Below the pieces are notes generated by a model. The model made no database searches, had not been told where the DNA came from, and saw only the letters and a list, made by a program, of their open reading frames with translations. Shown piece after piece: positions 8,532-17,440 of a stretch of 64,000 nucleotides of DNA. The translations under genes were made by a program, and so were the position numbers. Source of the DNA: Paenibacillus tyrphae (GTDB lineage Bacteria; Bacillota; Bacilli; Paenibacillales; NBRC-103111). Where the stretch lies: assembly GCF_024158745.1 (NCBI RefSeq), contig NZ_JAMZAW010000009.1, positions 62,001 through 126,000 of the forward strand, given 5' to 3'. How positions within the stretch are numbered: position 1 is the first letter of the stretch; the number at the start of each line of letters is the position of its first letter.

Positions 8532-10031
8532 ATGAGTAACAGACAAACCAAAACAGACGTTATCTTAATTGGTGCTGGAATCATGAGTGCGACTTTAGGA
8601 ACGCTGCTGAAGGAATTAGTACCGGACTGGAACATTACAGTTTTTGAGAAGCTCGCAACCGCAGGAGAGGAAAGCTCTAACGAATGGAATAATGCGGGAA
8701 CGGGGCATGCTGCACTGTGCGAGCTTAACTACACCGTCGAAAAACAGGACGGATCGATAGATATTAGCAAAGCCATCAAAATTAACGAAGAGTATCAGGT
8801 TTCCAAGCAGTTTTGGTCTTATCTTGTAAAAAGCAATCTGATTCGCAATCCGCAGGACTTTATCATGCCCTTGCCTCATTTGAGTTTGGTACAAGGGGAA
8901 GAAAATGTAACGTTCTTGAAAAAACGTTTTGAAGCGCTGTCAGACAATCCTCTGTTCCAAGGCATGGAATTTTCCGATGACCCGGGCAAGCTGATGGAAT
9001 GGATTCCGCTGATTATGCAAGGCCGGACCACGAATGAACCTATGGCGGCCACAAGAATCGAATCCGGAACGGATGTCAACTTTGGCGCTTTAACGCGTAT
9101 GTTGTTTGATCACTTAAAGAGCAAGAACGTCGATATCAAATTCAAGCATAGTGTAGATGATATTAAACGTGCCAGCGACGGCTCGTGGGAATTGAAAGTG
9201 CGTAATGTCGATAACGGGTCCGTCGAACGCCATACGGCGAAATTCGTCTTTATCGGCGGCGGTGGAGGCAGCTTGCCTTTGCTGCAAAAATCCGGTATTC
9301 CCGAAGGGAAGCATATCGGAGGATTCCCGGTAAGCGGACTATTTATGGTGTGCAAAAATCCGGATGTTGTAGCGCAGCATCATGCCAAAGTATACGGTAA
9401 GGCTAAGGTTGGCGCTCCTCCGATGTCTGTTCCGCATCTGGACACCAGATTTATCGACAACAAAAAATCATTGCTCTTTGGACCGTTTGCCGGCTTCTCG
9501 CCCAAGTTTTTGAAAACCGGCTCCATGTTTGATTTGATAGGTTCCGTGAAGCCGAATAATGTCTTTACGATGTTGGCGGCAGGTGCCAAAAACGTTCCAT
9601 TGACGAAATACCTGATTCAACAAGTGATGCTATCGAAAGAACAGCGTATGGAAGAGTTGCGCGAGTTTATCCCGAACGCCAAAAGGGAGGATTGGGGTAT
9701 GGTCGTAGCGGGCCAACGTGTGCAAGTTATCAAGGATACGGCTGCGGGCAAAGGAACGCTTCAATTCGGTACGGAAGTGATTAGTGCCGCCGATGGCTCG
9801 ATCGCTGCATTGCTCGGCGCTTCTCCGGGAGCTTCGACCGCCGTTTCCGTTATGCTGGAGTTAATTAAAAGATGCTTCCCGCAGCAATTAAAAGCGTGGG
9901 AACCGAAAATAAAAGAAATGATTCCTTCTTATGGCGTGTCGCTACTGAAAAACCCGGAGCTTATCGAAGAAATTCATACTTCGACAGGGCGGGCGCTTGG
10001 TCTAAGCAACGAACTGCAACCTGCCATTTAG
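8532..10031 (+). CDS. mqo: Malate:quinone oxidoreductase
   Basis: 499-residue FAD enzyme that oxidises malate to oxaloacetate and passes electrons to menaquinone at the inner face of the membrane, a TCA-cycle step. The dinucleotide-binding motif [10 protein letters not shown] is at residues 14-23. The family blocks [20 protein letters not shown], then [24 protein letters not shown] and [12 protein letters not shown] are all present, and the length matches the family (about 490-500). ATG 8532 follows AAGGACG. It appears to be transcribed alone, with a hairpin after the stop. Confidence 0.96.
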   Translation: MSNRQTKTDVILIGAGIMSATLGTLLKELVPDWNITVFEKLATAGEESSNEWNNAGTGHAALCELNYTVEKQDGSIDISKAIKINEEYQVSKQFWSYLVKSNLIRNPQDFIMPLPHLSLVQGEENVTFLKKRFEALSDNPLFQGMEFSDDPGKLMEWIPLIMQGRTTNEPMAATRIESGTDVNFGALTRMLFDHLKSKNVDIKFKHSVDDIKRASDGSWELKVRNVDNGSVERHTAKFVFIGGGGGSLPLLQKSGIPEGKHIGGFPVSGLFMVCKNPDVVAQHHAKVYGKAKVGAPPMSVPHLDTRFIDNKKSLLFGPFAGFSPKFLKTGSMFDLIGSVKPNNVFTMLAAGAKNVPLTKYLIQQVMLSKEQRMEELREFIPNAKREDWGMVVAGQRVQVIKDTAAGKGTLQFGTEVISAADGSIAALLGASPGASTAVSVMLELIKRCFPQQLKAWEPKIKEMIPSYGVSLLKNPELIEEIHTSTGRALGLSNELQPAI

Positions 10032-10060
10032 ACAATGCAAAAATAAGAAATAAGTTAAGC

Positions 10061-10102
10061 GGCCTTCGTTCCGATTTCCATGGGACTAAGGCCTTTTAGC
10101 TT
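10061..10102 (+). terminator. Terminator-like hairpin after mqo
   Basis: GGCCTT at 10061 pairs with AAGGCC at 10088, followed by a T-rich tail (TTTTAGCTTT). The loop is long, about 20 bases, so efficiency may be moderate. Confidence 0.5.
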
Positions 10103-10188
10103 TACTGCAATCTTTCGTAATGTATAACAGCAGATTATTTCGGGAAAACTTGCAACGGGCTTGAAAAGGTGCTTTGCAGCGCTTGGTC

Positions 10189-10243
10189 TAGCTTCATGAT
10201 CTTCATCATACCTTCATAATATCCTCATTGTAGCTTCATGATC
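10189..10243 (+). promoter_or_regulatory. Helically phased CTTCAT repeats upstream of ahpC
   Basis: CTTCAT or a near match (CCTCAT) recurs at 10192, 10201, 10212, 10223 and 10233, close to one DNA turn apart. The 13-mer TAGCTTCATGATC is present twice (10189 and 10231). The cluster ends about 70 bases before the ahpC start, which places it in the promoter region. A weak PerR-box-like stretch (TTATTATTTATACATAA) lies nearer the gene. Confidence 0.45.
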
Positions 10244-10314
10244 AAAACAACGGTCTGTGTTATTATTTATACATAAGCGAAAATTCAACCCAAATCTAAG
10301 GAGGAAAAATCAGT

Positions 10315-10878
10315 ATGTCTCTTATCGGAACAGAAGTAAAACCATTCAAAGCATCGGCTTATCACAACGGCAAGTTTATCGATGTTACGGAAGCTGATTT
10401 CAAAGGAAAATGGAGCGTTGTTTGCTTCTACCCGGCTGACTTCACGTTCGTATGCCCGACGGAACTTGAAGATCTGCAAAACCAATACGAAACGTTGAAA
10501 GGCCTCGGCGTTGAAGTATACTCCGTCTCCACGGATACTCACTTTACGCATAAAGCATGGCACGATAGCTCCGAGACAATCGGCAAAATCACTTATATCA
10601 TGATCGGCGATCCTTCGCATACGATCTCCCGCAACTTCGACGTGTTGATCGAAGCCGACGGTCTGGCGGATCGTGGTACGTTCATTATCGATCCGGACGG
10701 CGTAATCCAAGCTGTTGAAATCAATGCGGGTGGCATCGGCCGCGATGCAAGCATTCTGGTGAACAAGATCAAAGCTGCCCAATATGTTCGCAACAACCCG
10801 GGCGAAGTATGCCCTGCGAAGTGGCAAGAAGGTTCCGCAACGCTGAAGCCGAGCCTCGATCTTGTCGGAAAGATCTAA
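10315..10878 (+). CDS. ahpC: Alkyl hydroperoxide reductase C (2-Cys peroxiredoxin)
   Basis: 187-residue cytoplasmic peroxiredoxin that reduces hydrogen peroxide and organic peroxides. The peroxidatic cysteine is C47 in FVCPTE and the resolving cysteine is C166 in [21 protein letters not shown] and [13 protein letters not shown] are family blocks. ATG 10315 follows AAGGAGG. It lies 13 bases before ahpF, its dedicated reductase, so the two form an operon. In Bacillus the pair is under PerR; here phased repeats lie upstream. Confidence 0.98.
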   Translation: MSLIGTEVKPFKASAYHNGKFIDVTEADFKGKWSVVCFYPADFTFVCPTELEDLQNQYETLKGLGVEVYSVSTDTHFTHKAWHDSSETIGKITYIMIGDPSHTISRNFDVLIEADGLADRGTFIIDPDGVIQAVEINAGGIGRDASILVNKIKAAQYVRNNPGEVCPAKWQEGSATLKPSLDLVGKI

Positions 10879-10891
10879 GGAGTGAAAACTT

Positions 10892-12421
10892 ATGGCACTG
10901 GACGCAGATATTAGAGAACAACTAAGTCAATACCTGCAGCTCATGGAAGGCGATGTGCAGATCCAAGTGAGTGCGGGGTCCGATGCCGTATCCCATGAAA
11001 TGCTGGAGCTGGTGGATGAAATCGCCAGCTTATCCTCCAAAATTACGGTGGAGAGAACCGAATTGTCCCGAACGCCAAGCTTCCATGTGAACCGTGCGGG
11101 GGAAGACACGGGGATTGCTTTTGCTGGCATCCCCTTAGGACATGAGTTCACTTCCTTGGTGCTTGCACTGCTGCAAGCGAGCGGAAGGCCACCCAAGGTG
11201 GAACAGCACCTCATCGATCAGATCAAGAACATCCGCGGCGAATATCGCTTCGAGACCTATGTCAGCCTGAGCTGCCACAACTGTCCCGATGTCGTACAGG
11301 CACTGAACGTCATGAGCGTCCTGAACCCTGGCATCTCGCATACGATGATCGACGGTGCAGCATACAAAGCAGAGGTCGAGAGCAAAAACGTCATGGCTGT
11401 GCCTTCGGTTTACCTCAATGGCGAATTTTTCGGCAGCGGTCGAATGTCGCTGGAAGAAATTCTCACCAAGTTGGGGACGGCTCCCGACGCATCCGAATTT
11501 GCGAATAAGGAGCCGTATGACGTGCTTGTCGTCGGTGGAGGTCCCGCCGGCGCCAGCGCGGCGATCTATGCGGCACGCAAAGGCATTCGTACCGGGATTG
11601 TCGCCGAGCGTTTCGGCGGTCAGGTCATGGATACTATGGGCATCGAGAACTTCATCAGCGTCAAATACACCGAAGGCCCTAAGCTTGTGGCGAGCCTTGA
11701 GGAACATGTCAAGGAATACGGCATTGACGTGATGAAGCTCCAGCGCGCGAAGCGCTTGGAGAAGAAGGATCTCGTCGAAATCGAACTCGAAAACGGGGCT
11801 GTGTTGAAGAGCAAGACCGTCATTGTCTCCACCGGCGCACGTTGGCGTAATGTCGGCGTTCCCGGCGAAGCGGAATTCAAGAACAAAGGCGTAGCCTACT
11901 GCCCTCACTGCGACGGTCCCTTATTTGCAGGGAAAGACGTAGCCGTGATCGGCGGCGGCAACTCCGGTATCGAGGCGGCCATTGATCTTGCAGGTATCGT
12001 GAAGCATGTGACGGTGCTGGAGTTCATGCCCGAGCTGAAGGCCGATGCTGTCCTGCAGAAGCGACTGTACAGCCTCCCGAACGTGACGGTGCACAAGAAC
12101 GTTCAAACCAAAGAAATTACCGGCACGGACAAAGTCAACGGGATTACGTACGTCGACGGCGATTCGGGAGAAGAGCATCATATCGAATTGCAGGGCGTGT
12201 TTGTTCAGATCGGACTTGTACCTAATACCGATTGGTTAGCGGATACGGTTGATCGCACTCGCTTCGGAGAGATCGTCGTAGATCGTCATGGCGCTACGAA
12301 CGTCCCCGGTGTGTTTGCGGCTGGCGACTGCACCAATAGTCCTTATAAGCAGATCATTATTTCCATGGGATCGGGTGCAAATGCTGCCTTAGGCGCATTT
12401 GATTATCTCATTCGAAATTAA
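10892..12421 (+). CDS. ahpF: Alkyl hydroperoxide reductase F (NADH, FAD flavoprotein)
   Basis: 509-residue NADH-dependent flavoprotein that re-reduces AhpC. Two N-terminal thioredoxin-like folds carry the redox pair C128-HN-C131 (SCHNCPD). The thioredoxin-reductase-like body has the FAD motif [19 protein letters not shown], the active disulfide C337-PH-C340 (YCPHCDGP), the NADH motif [11 protein letters not shown], and the C-terminal GVFAAGDCT. Length and order match the family. It starts at ATG 10892 behind AAGGAGTG, downstream of ahpC, and is closed by a strong terminator. Confidence 0.98.
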   Translation: MALDADIREQLSQYLQLMEGDVQIQVSAGSDAVSHEMLELVDEIASLSSKITVERTELSRTPSFHVNRAGEDTGIAFAGIPLGHEFTSLVLALLQASGRPPKVEQHLIDQIKNIRGEYRFETYVSLSCHNCPDVVQALNVMSVLNPGISHTMIDGAAYKAEVESKNVMAVPSVYLNGEFFGSGRMSLEEILTKLGTAPDASEFANKEPYDVLVVGGGPAGASAAIYAARKGIRTGIVAERFGGQVMDTMGIENFISVKYTEGPKLVASLEEHVKEYGIDVMKLQRAKRLEKKDLVEIELENGAVLKSKTVIVSTGARWRNVGVPGEAEFKNKGVAYCPHCDGPLFAGKDVAVIGGGNSGIEAAIDLAGIVKHVTVLEFMPELKADAVLQKRLYSLPNVTVHKNVQTKEITGTDKVNGITYVDGDSGEEHHIELQGVFVQIGLVPNTDWLADTVDRTRFGEIVVDRHGATNVPGVFAAGDCTNSPYKQIIISMGSGANAALGAFDYLIRN

Positions 12422-12444
12422 TAATGAATTTTGCTTATACCAAG

Positions 12445-12476
12445 AAAAGCCCCTATTTTATTTTAGGGGCTTTTTG
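12445..12476 (+). terminator. Rho-independent terminator of ahpCF
   Basis: AAAGCCCCTA pairs with TAGGGGCTTT, then a run of T. Confidence 0.92.
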
Positions 12477-12533
12477 TGTAGGTTTATAATATAAACAGGA
12501 GATTCGGCCATGATGAGAGGAAAGGAACGAGAA

Positions 12534-12650
12534 ATGAAAAGCATATTGTTCAAGTATATGACTAAATTTACCTCTCTTACCGATGAGGAACAACAGGCAA
12601 TCGCTGACGATATCCTTGTAGAGGAATATAAGATGACACGATGTTGTTAA
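12534..12650 (+). pseudogene. 5' fragment of a Crp/Fnr-family regulator
   Basis: A normal start (GGAAAGG site, ATG 12534) opens the frame MKSILFKYMTKF, then TSLTDEEQQAIADDILVEEY. This is the usual N-terminus of a Crp/Fnr cyclic-nucleotide-binding regulator, where KKGTVLL.EGQ would follow. Instead it runs into KMTRCC and a stop at 12650 after 38 codons. The cyclic-nucleotide-binding domain and the HTH (about 150 residues) are gone. The sequence past about 12636 belongs to the opposing DUF4386 fragment, so a deletion joined the two genes. Confidence 0.7.
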
Positions 12651-12774
12651 ATGTGGTCGCGGCATTGCCCTTCACCACAAGGCTTCCATGGACAAAGCCA
12701 TAGGAAAAAAATGCAGCAAGTGCCATGAGGATAAGGGATATACCCGCGGTTAAAGCAGATTTTCGCTCAGCCAT
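12636..12774 (-). pseudogene. 5' fragment of a DUF4386 membrane protein
   Basis: ATG 12774 has a perfect AGGAGG site. The frame reads MAERKSALTAGISLILMALA, then AFFSYGFVHGSLVVKG and NAATTFNNI, the first helix and loop of DUF4386 proteins (normally about 230 residues). After about 45 residues it passes into the antisense of the Crp/Fnr fragment and stops near 12577. Both genes keep their starts and lose their 3' parts at the same point, as expected from one deletion between convergent genes. Confidence 0.65.
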
Positions 12775-12832
12775 AAGATAGCCTCCTAGATGACATGATT
12801 TATGTTCATTGTATTAGGAGGAGGTCGACTGG

Positions 12833-13711
12833 TCATTGACTTAAGTCAAGAGCACGTATTAACCACGGTTTTATCAAGGGCAAGACGCTGGCAGGCTGCA
12901 TGGCTTTGGTATGATCCATGTCGTTTCCTTTTAAAATTTCTATGTCCCAGCCGAAGGATTTTAATTGTTTCTCATTTTTTTGAAACAAACCGATGATATC
13001 CACCGTAACACTTCCAAAGTTCTCGCCATAAACAATGGTATCTTTTTCACCTGCGAAAGCCAGTTTAGGGAAATTCAATCTGTCTTGAATTTCTTTGTCG
13101 TCAAAATCCATTAAGCTTTGATACATCGTGAAAAATTGTTTCGTTTGATTGGGATCGATTTTCACCTGGATGTTGTTCCAATCGATTTCCTCAGGGGTGG
13201 CATGTACTTCGGGTGGATTTTCAGGGATGTTATGATGATTTAAGGCTTGCTCGTAAGTTTTTTCCGTTACGGTCATCATTTCTTTATAGGGTCCTTCATA
13301 CGGCGGGTATCCGCCCATAATCAGACTTTCCAGCCGGTTGGTTCTGATCGCCAATTGCAATCCGACCAACGCCAACCAGGAGTAACCGTAATAACTAAAC
13401 TTCCCCACATTCATTTCATCAGCTATACGTAAGAGATCTTGTGCCATGTTTTCAGGTGTGAGACTGTCCGGTTGGGGATTTTCAAATAGATGACCTTCGT
13501 AATCAAAATACAAAACTTGAAACGTGTCGGAAAGGCCTTCGACAAAGTTTTTTCCCAATTCAGGATCTACGCCCCACAATTTCAAGCTCTCGGCTTCCTG
13601 ACCGTAAACCGATTTTTTCGCTACAGGCAGCATAATGACCTTGTCGGAAGGATTTCCGGTTAAACCGACCTCCAATGTTGAGCCGTCATGTAATTCTACG
13701 ATTTTTTTCAT
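12833..13711 (-). CDS. Alpha/beta-hydrolase family protein
   Basis: 292 residues from ATG 13711 (MKKIVELHDGSTLEVG), which has AGGAGT upstream; the longer frame to 13753 lacks a site. The nucleophile elbow GYSWLALVGLQLA (S in GYSWL, a G-x-S-x-x variant of G-x-S-x-G) follows YFDYEGHLFENPQPDSL, and GGYPPYEGPYKEM comes after. Near the C-terminus GNDMDHTKAM supplies the likely catalytic histidine, and FAGEKDTIVYG the acid. These features fit an active alpha/beta hydrolase with unknown substrate. It is divergent from the MerR gene, which may control it. Confidence 0.82.
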   Translation of the reverse strand: MKKIVELHDGSTLEVGLTGNPSDKVIMLPVAKKSVYGQEAESLKLWGVDPELGKNFVEGLSDTFQVLYFDYEGHLFENPQPDSLTPENMAQDLLRIADEMNVGKFSYYGYSWLALVGLQLAIRTNRLESLIMGGYPPYEGPYKEMMTVTEKTYEQALNHHNIPENPPEVHATPEEIDWNNIQVKIDPNQTKQFFTMYQSLMDFDDKEIQDRLNFPKLAFAGEKDTIVYGENFGSVTVDIIGLFQKNEKQLKSFGWDIEILKGNDMDHTKAMQPASVLPLIKPWLIRALDLSQ

Positions 13712-13864
13712 GATAATCACTCCTAAGCGGTTTATACTACTACCATACAACATTCATGCAATATTTCGGTTTCTCAGGATGAAATAGGCAAGGATGTCAC
13801 ATTTGATGTTTTTAGGTTAACGTAGCACTTGAAGCTTTCACTTCAAGGATAAGGAGTGGGAAGG

Positions 13865-14584
13865 GTGCAAAAAACCTATACGCCTACACAAATTGCGAAT
13901 GCACTAAACGTAAGCACGACCACGTTGAGGAGATATGAAGAGCAAGGATTAATTCCTGATGTGCCGAGAACCGCAGGAAATCATCGAACCTACATGTCCA
14001 TTCATTACCAAGCTTTTATGACGATTCGATCCTTATTGAAGGGATATGAGATCCCCGTTGTTTATGATGTCATGAAAAAAATTAAGAATGGAGATATCAT
14101 TGATGCCCTTTGGTTAGTGAATCGGCAGCTGCATCAGATTCAAGAAGAAAAGCAACGAGTGGAAGAAATACTTGCTATGGTCAAAAACTCCAATTTTACC
14201 ACGTATAGAAATGTGAAAATAACGAATTCGATGTCCATTGGAAAAGTAGCGGAAATTGCCGGAGTAAACACTTCTGCGATTAGACATTGGGAGAAAGAGG
14301 GACTGATTCGCTCCGAAAGAGATAAAGACAATGGGTACAGGATCTTTACCGTACCCGAATTAAGAAAAATATTGGTCATAGGCAGTTTAAGAAGAACCGT
14401 TTATTATATGGAAAATATGAAACAGCTTTTAAATGATTTGGACATGCACAGTTATTCCAAAATCGATCGATCGTTTCAGCTTGCGCTGCAAAATTTAAAC
14501 CAGCAGCTTACTATGAAATTCGCGGGAATCGCGGAAATTATGAAATATATCGATTTTTACAAAATAGGGACGGATGTTACCTGA
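13865..14584 (+). CDS. MerR-family regulator with two HTH domains
   Basis: 239 residues starting at GTG 13865, eight bases after AAGGAG; the upstream GTG 13856 overlaps that site. The N-terminal MerR HTH (YTPTQIANALNVSTTTLRRY, EEQGLIPD) spans residues about 3-70. A helical stretch with a coiled coil (IQEEKQRVEEILAMVK) follows. A second MerR HTH (SIGKVAEIAGVNTSAIRHWE, KEGLIRSERD) covers about 122-190, then a helical tail. A normal MerR protein has one HTH and dimerises; this chain might bind DNA as a monomer with two heads, or bridge sites. It is divergent from the alpha/beta hydrolase. Its end abuts a truncated EamA gene. Confidence 0.82.
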   Translation: MQKTYTPTQIANALNVSTTTLRRYEEQGLIPDVPRTAGNHRTYMSIHYQAFMTIRSLLKGYEIPVVYDVMKKIKNGDIIDALWLVNRQLHQIQEEKQRVEEILAMVKNSNFTTYRNVKITNSMSIGKVAEIAGVNTSAIRHWEKEGLIRSERDKDNGYRIFTVPELRKILVIGSLRRTVYYMENMKQLLNDLDMHSYSKIDRSFQLALQNLNQQLTMKFAGIAEIMKYIDFYKIGTDVT

Positions 14585-14589
14585 TCGTC

Positions 14590-14813
14590 TAAATGGTTTC
14601 GGTACGCTGATCGGCTATGTCATCTTTAATAAAGGGGTTGAACAGATTGGGGCGAGCCGGGCCAGCATTTACCTGAATCTGACGCCCATTGTGACGACCT
14701 TGTTCTCTGTCGTGCTATATGACACGATAATGACATGGCAGCAAGTGCTCGGAATGGGCATGGTGTTGGCTGGAGTTGGCTTGGCGACGATCGGAAGAGC
14801 GGAGAGATCGTAG
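14590..14813 (+). pseudogene. C-terminal fragment of an EamA/DMT transporter
   Basis: The frame reads GTLIGYVIFNKGVEQIGASR, then ASIYLNLTPIVTTLF, SVVLYDTIMTW and GMVLAGVGLATIGR, the last helices of a 10-helix EamA transporter (normally about 300 residues). No start codon with a ribosome site is present; about 70 residues remain. The fragment begins right after the MerR stop, so a deletion probably removed the first three quarters of the gene. Confidence 0.7.
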
Positions 14814-14819
14814 AGGTGG

Positions 14820-14955
14820 GACAAAATGCTGCGCTAGAAAGACAGACTTCTTATTCCTGATTGCTTCGCTGATGAACGTTAATCCTAGCAACAGGACAGC
14901 GCCCAGCATTTGAACTAAGGTGGCAAAAAAGACTTTAAGAGTCAGTTTATGCTAA
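14820..14955 (-). pseudogene. Possible membrane-protein fragment
   Basis: On the minus strand an open frame without a convincing start reads LTLKVFFATLVQMLGAVLLL, then GLTFISEAIRNKKSVF. It has one hydrophobic helix followed by a basic loop. It looks like a piece of a membrane protein. Family not recognised. Confidence 0.3.
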
Positions 14956-15001
14956 GATATGGATAATGGAAGGTTACATCTTGGTATGCAGGAGTGTGGA
15001 G

Positions 15002-15457
15002 ATGGGATATATTGAGGAATTGCGAAGCCTTGTAGGACATCGGCCTTTAATTTTTGTCGGCTCTGTGGTTATTGTTCAGGACAGCAATGACAGAATCTTG
15101 CTTCAACAACGCAAACATCCGTTGGGGGCCTGGGGAATCCCCGGAGGTCTCATGGAATTAGGGGAAACCGCGGAGGATACGGCTCGTCGCGAATTGCTGG
15201 AGGAAGCAGGTATCACGATCGGGGAGTTAGAACTCATTGATGTGTTTTCGGGACCGCAAAACTTTATCAAGGCTCCGAATGGGGACGAATTTTATGTCGT
15301 AACCATTGCTTATTCAACCAGAAGCTTTACGGGCCAGCCTTTTATTAACGATGCGGAATCGTTGGCTTTTCAATTTTTCGATCTTCAAGAGGTTCCCGAA
15401 TTGGTTAAAAGCCATCGTGTCATACTCGAACGCTTCCTCGCAAAAAACAATACCTAA
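15002..15457 (+). CDS. NUDIX hydrolase
   Basis: 151 residues from ATG 15002 with AGGAG 7 bases upstream (a 12-codon longer frame has no site). The complete Nudix box (G-x5-E-x7-RE-x2-EE-x-G) is present in GGLMELGETAEDTARRELLE followed by EAGI. The family hydrolyses nucleoside diphosphates linked to another group. IVQDSNDRILLQQRKHPLGA and WGIPGG are typical of the ADP-ribose/MutT-like branch. It stands alone. A long inverted repeat follows the stop. Substrate not predictable. Confidence 0.9.
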   Translation: MGYIEELRSLVGHRPLIFVGSVVIVQDSNDRILLQQRKHPLGAWGIPGGLMELGETAEDTARRELLEEAGITIGELELIDVFSGPQNFIKAPNGDEFYVVTIAYSTRSFTGQPFINDAESLAFQFFDLQEVPELVKSHRVILERFLAKNNT

Positions 15458-15474
15458 TTGCGCTAAACACAAAT

Positions 15475-15520
15475 GACCCGCAGGAGGGACACTTTTTTAA
15501 AGTGTTCCATCTTACGGGTC
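15475..15520. terminator. Long inverted repeat between convergent genes
   Basis: GACCCG at 15475 pairs with CGGGTC at 15515, and inside it GGGACACTTT pairs with AAAGTGTTCC. There is no T-run after the stem, so it may be a weak terminator or a processing stem between the NUDIX gene and the anti-sigma gene. Confidence 0.45.
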
Positions 15521-15587
15521 ACCGTTCAGAGTTGAGGTTATTGTACTCCTGTTCCCCGACTACGCCAACACTGATTGTATTGCCTTG

Positions 15588-16694
15588 TTATTTCTTCTGT
15601 GGTGTTTCATTTTTGTGGTCAATGACTGGTAATAATTTTGGTTCAATTTCTTTTAACATTTGTTCCTTTGAACGATTGCTTTTAGGAACTACCCCATTTT
15701 GTTCAGCTTCCATTTGTTTTTCAACCTGTGTATTTGCAATCACCTCGTACACTTGTTGTTTAGAGATATTTTTAGATGCTGCAATATCCGCAACAGATTT
15801 ACCTTTTGCCAATTCTTCTTTTAATTCTGTCGGGCTAATTTTTAGTAAAGAAAACAGTTTATCATCGTTCAAAATGGAATCATAAATATAATCAGGCTTA
15901 CCATCTCTAGTGAATAAACCTTCTACTTTAATGTGTGAAGGTGCAGGTTCACCTCCTACCCGAGTAAGATTAATTGCATTGTCATGAACAAATACCTGGT
16001 AGAACGGTGATTCTGATCCCTTTATGATGTAATTCAACATCAATGTTTTTTGTTGATTTGAGTTCTCCATTTGTTCCATAGCAAACTCGTACGCTTTGAC
16101 GTTACCATACATTTTATCAATGAGATGATCTACCTTCGCCTTGATTTCCTGATCGGTTAAAGTAATGAGCGGCTTCTCCTTAGGCTCCCAATTCTCTTGA
16201 TCCACGTGTTCAATCTCACCCGAAATACCGTCAGTTTGAAGGGTAATCTTTTTGCCGGTTCCTCCTTTTTCCTGCAGTATGATGCTTGTTTGGTTCACTT
16301 TCATTTGGGATAGACCAGTGGAGTCTGCCGGTTTGAATACGTCACCTTGAGCGTTGCTTGCATCGATAATCTCAAACGATTTTGTTTCGGGAAATGCGCT
16401 ATACAGCTTCTCAAGCGTTGCTTTGCCAACCTCATCCACCTTGACTTGTTCAGCGGTCATTGGTTTTCTGGTAATCATTTCAATCAGGGGAGGGGCCCCA
16501 AATGCTGCGGTTGGAACCAAAATCGCAGCAGTAACTATTCCGCCAATTAATCGTTTTTTCATGGTTATTTCGCTCCTTTTTCGTTGCAAATATTGAGAAT
16601 ACGATTGTTCAATTCGTTTGGAAATGGCCGGTGGGCACTCCATCGTTTCTGCCTCTTTGAGCAGATGTTCACGGATTTTGCGTTCCATAGGCAT
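15588..16694 (-). CDS. Membrane anti-sigma factor-like protein
   Basis: 368 residues, start overlapping the sigma-factor gene by 26 bases, the usual coupling of a sigma/anti-sigma pair. An N-terminal cytoplasmic part of about 45 residues (MERKIREHLLKEAETMECPP) is followed by one membrane helix (LIGGIVTAAILVPTAAFGAP, about 48-67). A large extracytoplasmic part covers the rest. The outer part has no recognised enzyme motif. A late segment (GKSVADIAASKNISKQQVYE) looks like an HTH-type helix pair, odd for an outside domain and perhaps a fold resemblance only. By position it should hold the sigma factor inactive until an envelope signal arrives. Confidence 0.72.
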   Translation of the reverse strand: MPMERKIREHLLKEAETMECPPAISKRIEQSYSQYLQRKRSEITMKKRLIGGIVTAAILVPTAAFGAPPLIEMITRKPMTAEQVKVDEVGKATLEKLYSAFPETKSFEIIDASNAQGDVFKPADSTGLSQMKVNQTSIILQEKGGTGKKITLQTDGISGEIEHVDQENWEPKEKPLITLTDQEIKAKVDHLIDKMYGNVKAYEFAMEQMENSNQQKTLMLNYIIKGSESPFYQVFVHDNAINLTRVGGEPAPSHIKVEGLFTRDGKPDYIYDSILNDDKLFSLLKISPTELKEELAKGKSVADIAASKNISKQQVYEVIANTQVEKQMEAEQNGVVPKSNRSKEQMLKEIEPKLLPVIDHKNETPQKK

Positions 16695-17259
16695 TGGTCT
16701 TTTCCATCCTTTCCGGGAGGAGATTCCCTATGTTTTTTCGAAGCGACTGAAGACCAGCATGATATCTGGACTTGACTGTACCCAGCGGAATACCGAGCAA
16801 TGTCGCGATTTCCTCAAGAGAATAGTCGTGAAAAAAGCGGAGGATAATCACCGTTCGCTGTTTGTCGGTCAGTTTTTGGATTGCCTGCGATATCTCTTGG
16901 TTCGTCCCCTCCAAGATCACAGTAGGCTCATCCCAATGATGCTCTTCCCGAGAGAAGATACGGATGCGTTCAAAAATTCGGAATCTCCTCCAGCTCTTGA
17001 CCCGAAATCGCTGCACTTGGCGGATGACCAAGCCGTGCAGCCAGAAGTGGAAAGGACGGTTCGTATCGTAGTTGGCAAGAGAGGTCCACATTTGCATATA
17101 GATCTCGTTCATGACATCTTCCCGATCCTGCTGATGATCCACAAGAAAGGAGACGGTTCGGTAGACATCCCGATAGGTAGCATCATACATCGTTTGAAAC
17201 GCCTGTTGATCACCATCTTTCATTTTTATAAGTAATTGGTACATATATTCACTTTGCAT
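16669..17259 (-). CDS. ECF-type sigma-70 family RNA polymerase sigma factor
   Basis: 196 residues. Region 2 is at about residues 18-80 (AFQTMYDATYRDVYRTVSFL, DREDVMNEIYMQMWTSLANY) and region 4 at about 130-180 (LTDKQRTVIILRFFHDYSLE, EIATLLGIPLGTVKSRYHAG). No region 1 or 3, as in ECF factors. It starts at ATG 17259 and overlaps the downstream membrane anti-sigma gene. ECF pairs normally autoregulate and respond to envelope stress. The region upstream holds a short histidine-kinase remnant, so the original neighbour there is lost. Confidence 0.92.
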   Translation of the reverse strand: MQSEYMYQLLIKMKDGDQQAFQTMYDATYRDVYRTVSFLVDHQQDREDVMNEIYMQMWTSLANYDTNRPFHFWLHGLVIRQVQRFRVKSWRRFRIFERIRIFSREEHHWDEPTVILEGTNQEISQAIQKLTDKQRTVIILRFFHDYSLEEIATLLGIPLGTVKSRYHAGLQSLRKNIGNLLPERMEKTNAYGTQNP

Positions 17260-17375
17260 TCAGAGGGCCCTCCTGAGTAAGCAGCTTACACCCTATATTG
17301 TCTCTTTATCGGAAAAAGGTTCGGTTCTTTATTCCTTTGAGTAGGAAAACCCGGTTTTTTCACTTGCCAAGCGCA

Positions 17376-17408
17376 CGAAAACGAAGGCAACGGGCCTTCG
17401 TTTTTCGA
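17376..17408. terminator. Bidirectional terminator
   Basis: ACGAAGGC pairs with GCCTTCGT around a short loop, with T-rich tails on both strands. On the minus strand it directly follows the kinase remnant, so it is probably that lost gene's terminator. Confidence 0.75.
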
Positions 17409-17440
17409 TAAATATGCCGATATCGCGGCTATGCGGGTTG

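Noticed and set aside
10259-10280. PerR box before ahpC
   Set aside because: TTATTATTTATACATAA departs from the PerR consensus at four or more positions; noted only as weak.
11135-11908. A 257-codon minus-strand frame inside ahpF
   Set aside because: Lies wholly against conserved AhpF motifs; His/Ala/Arg-rich shadow.
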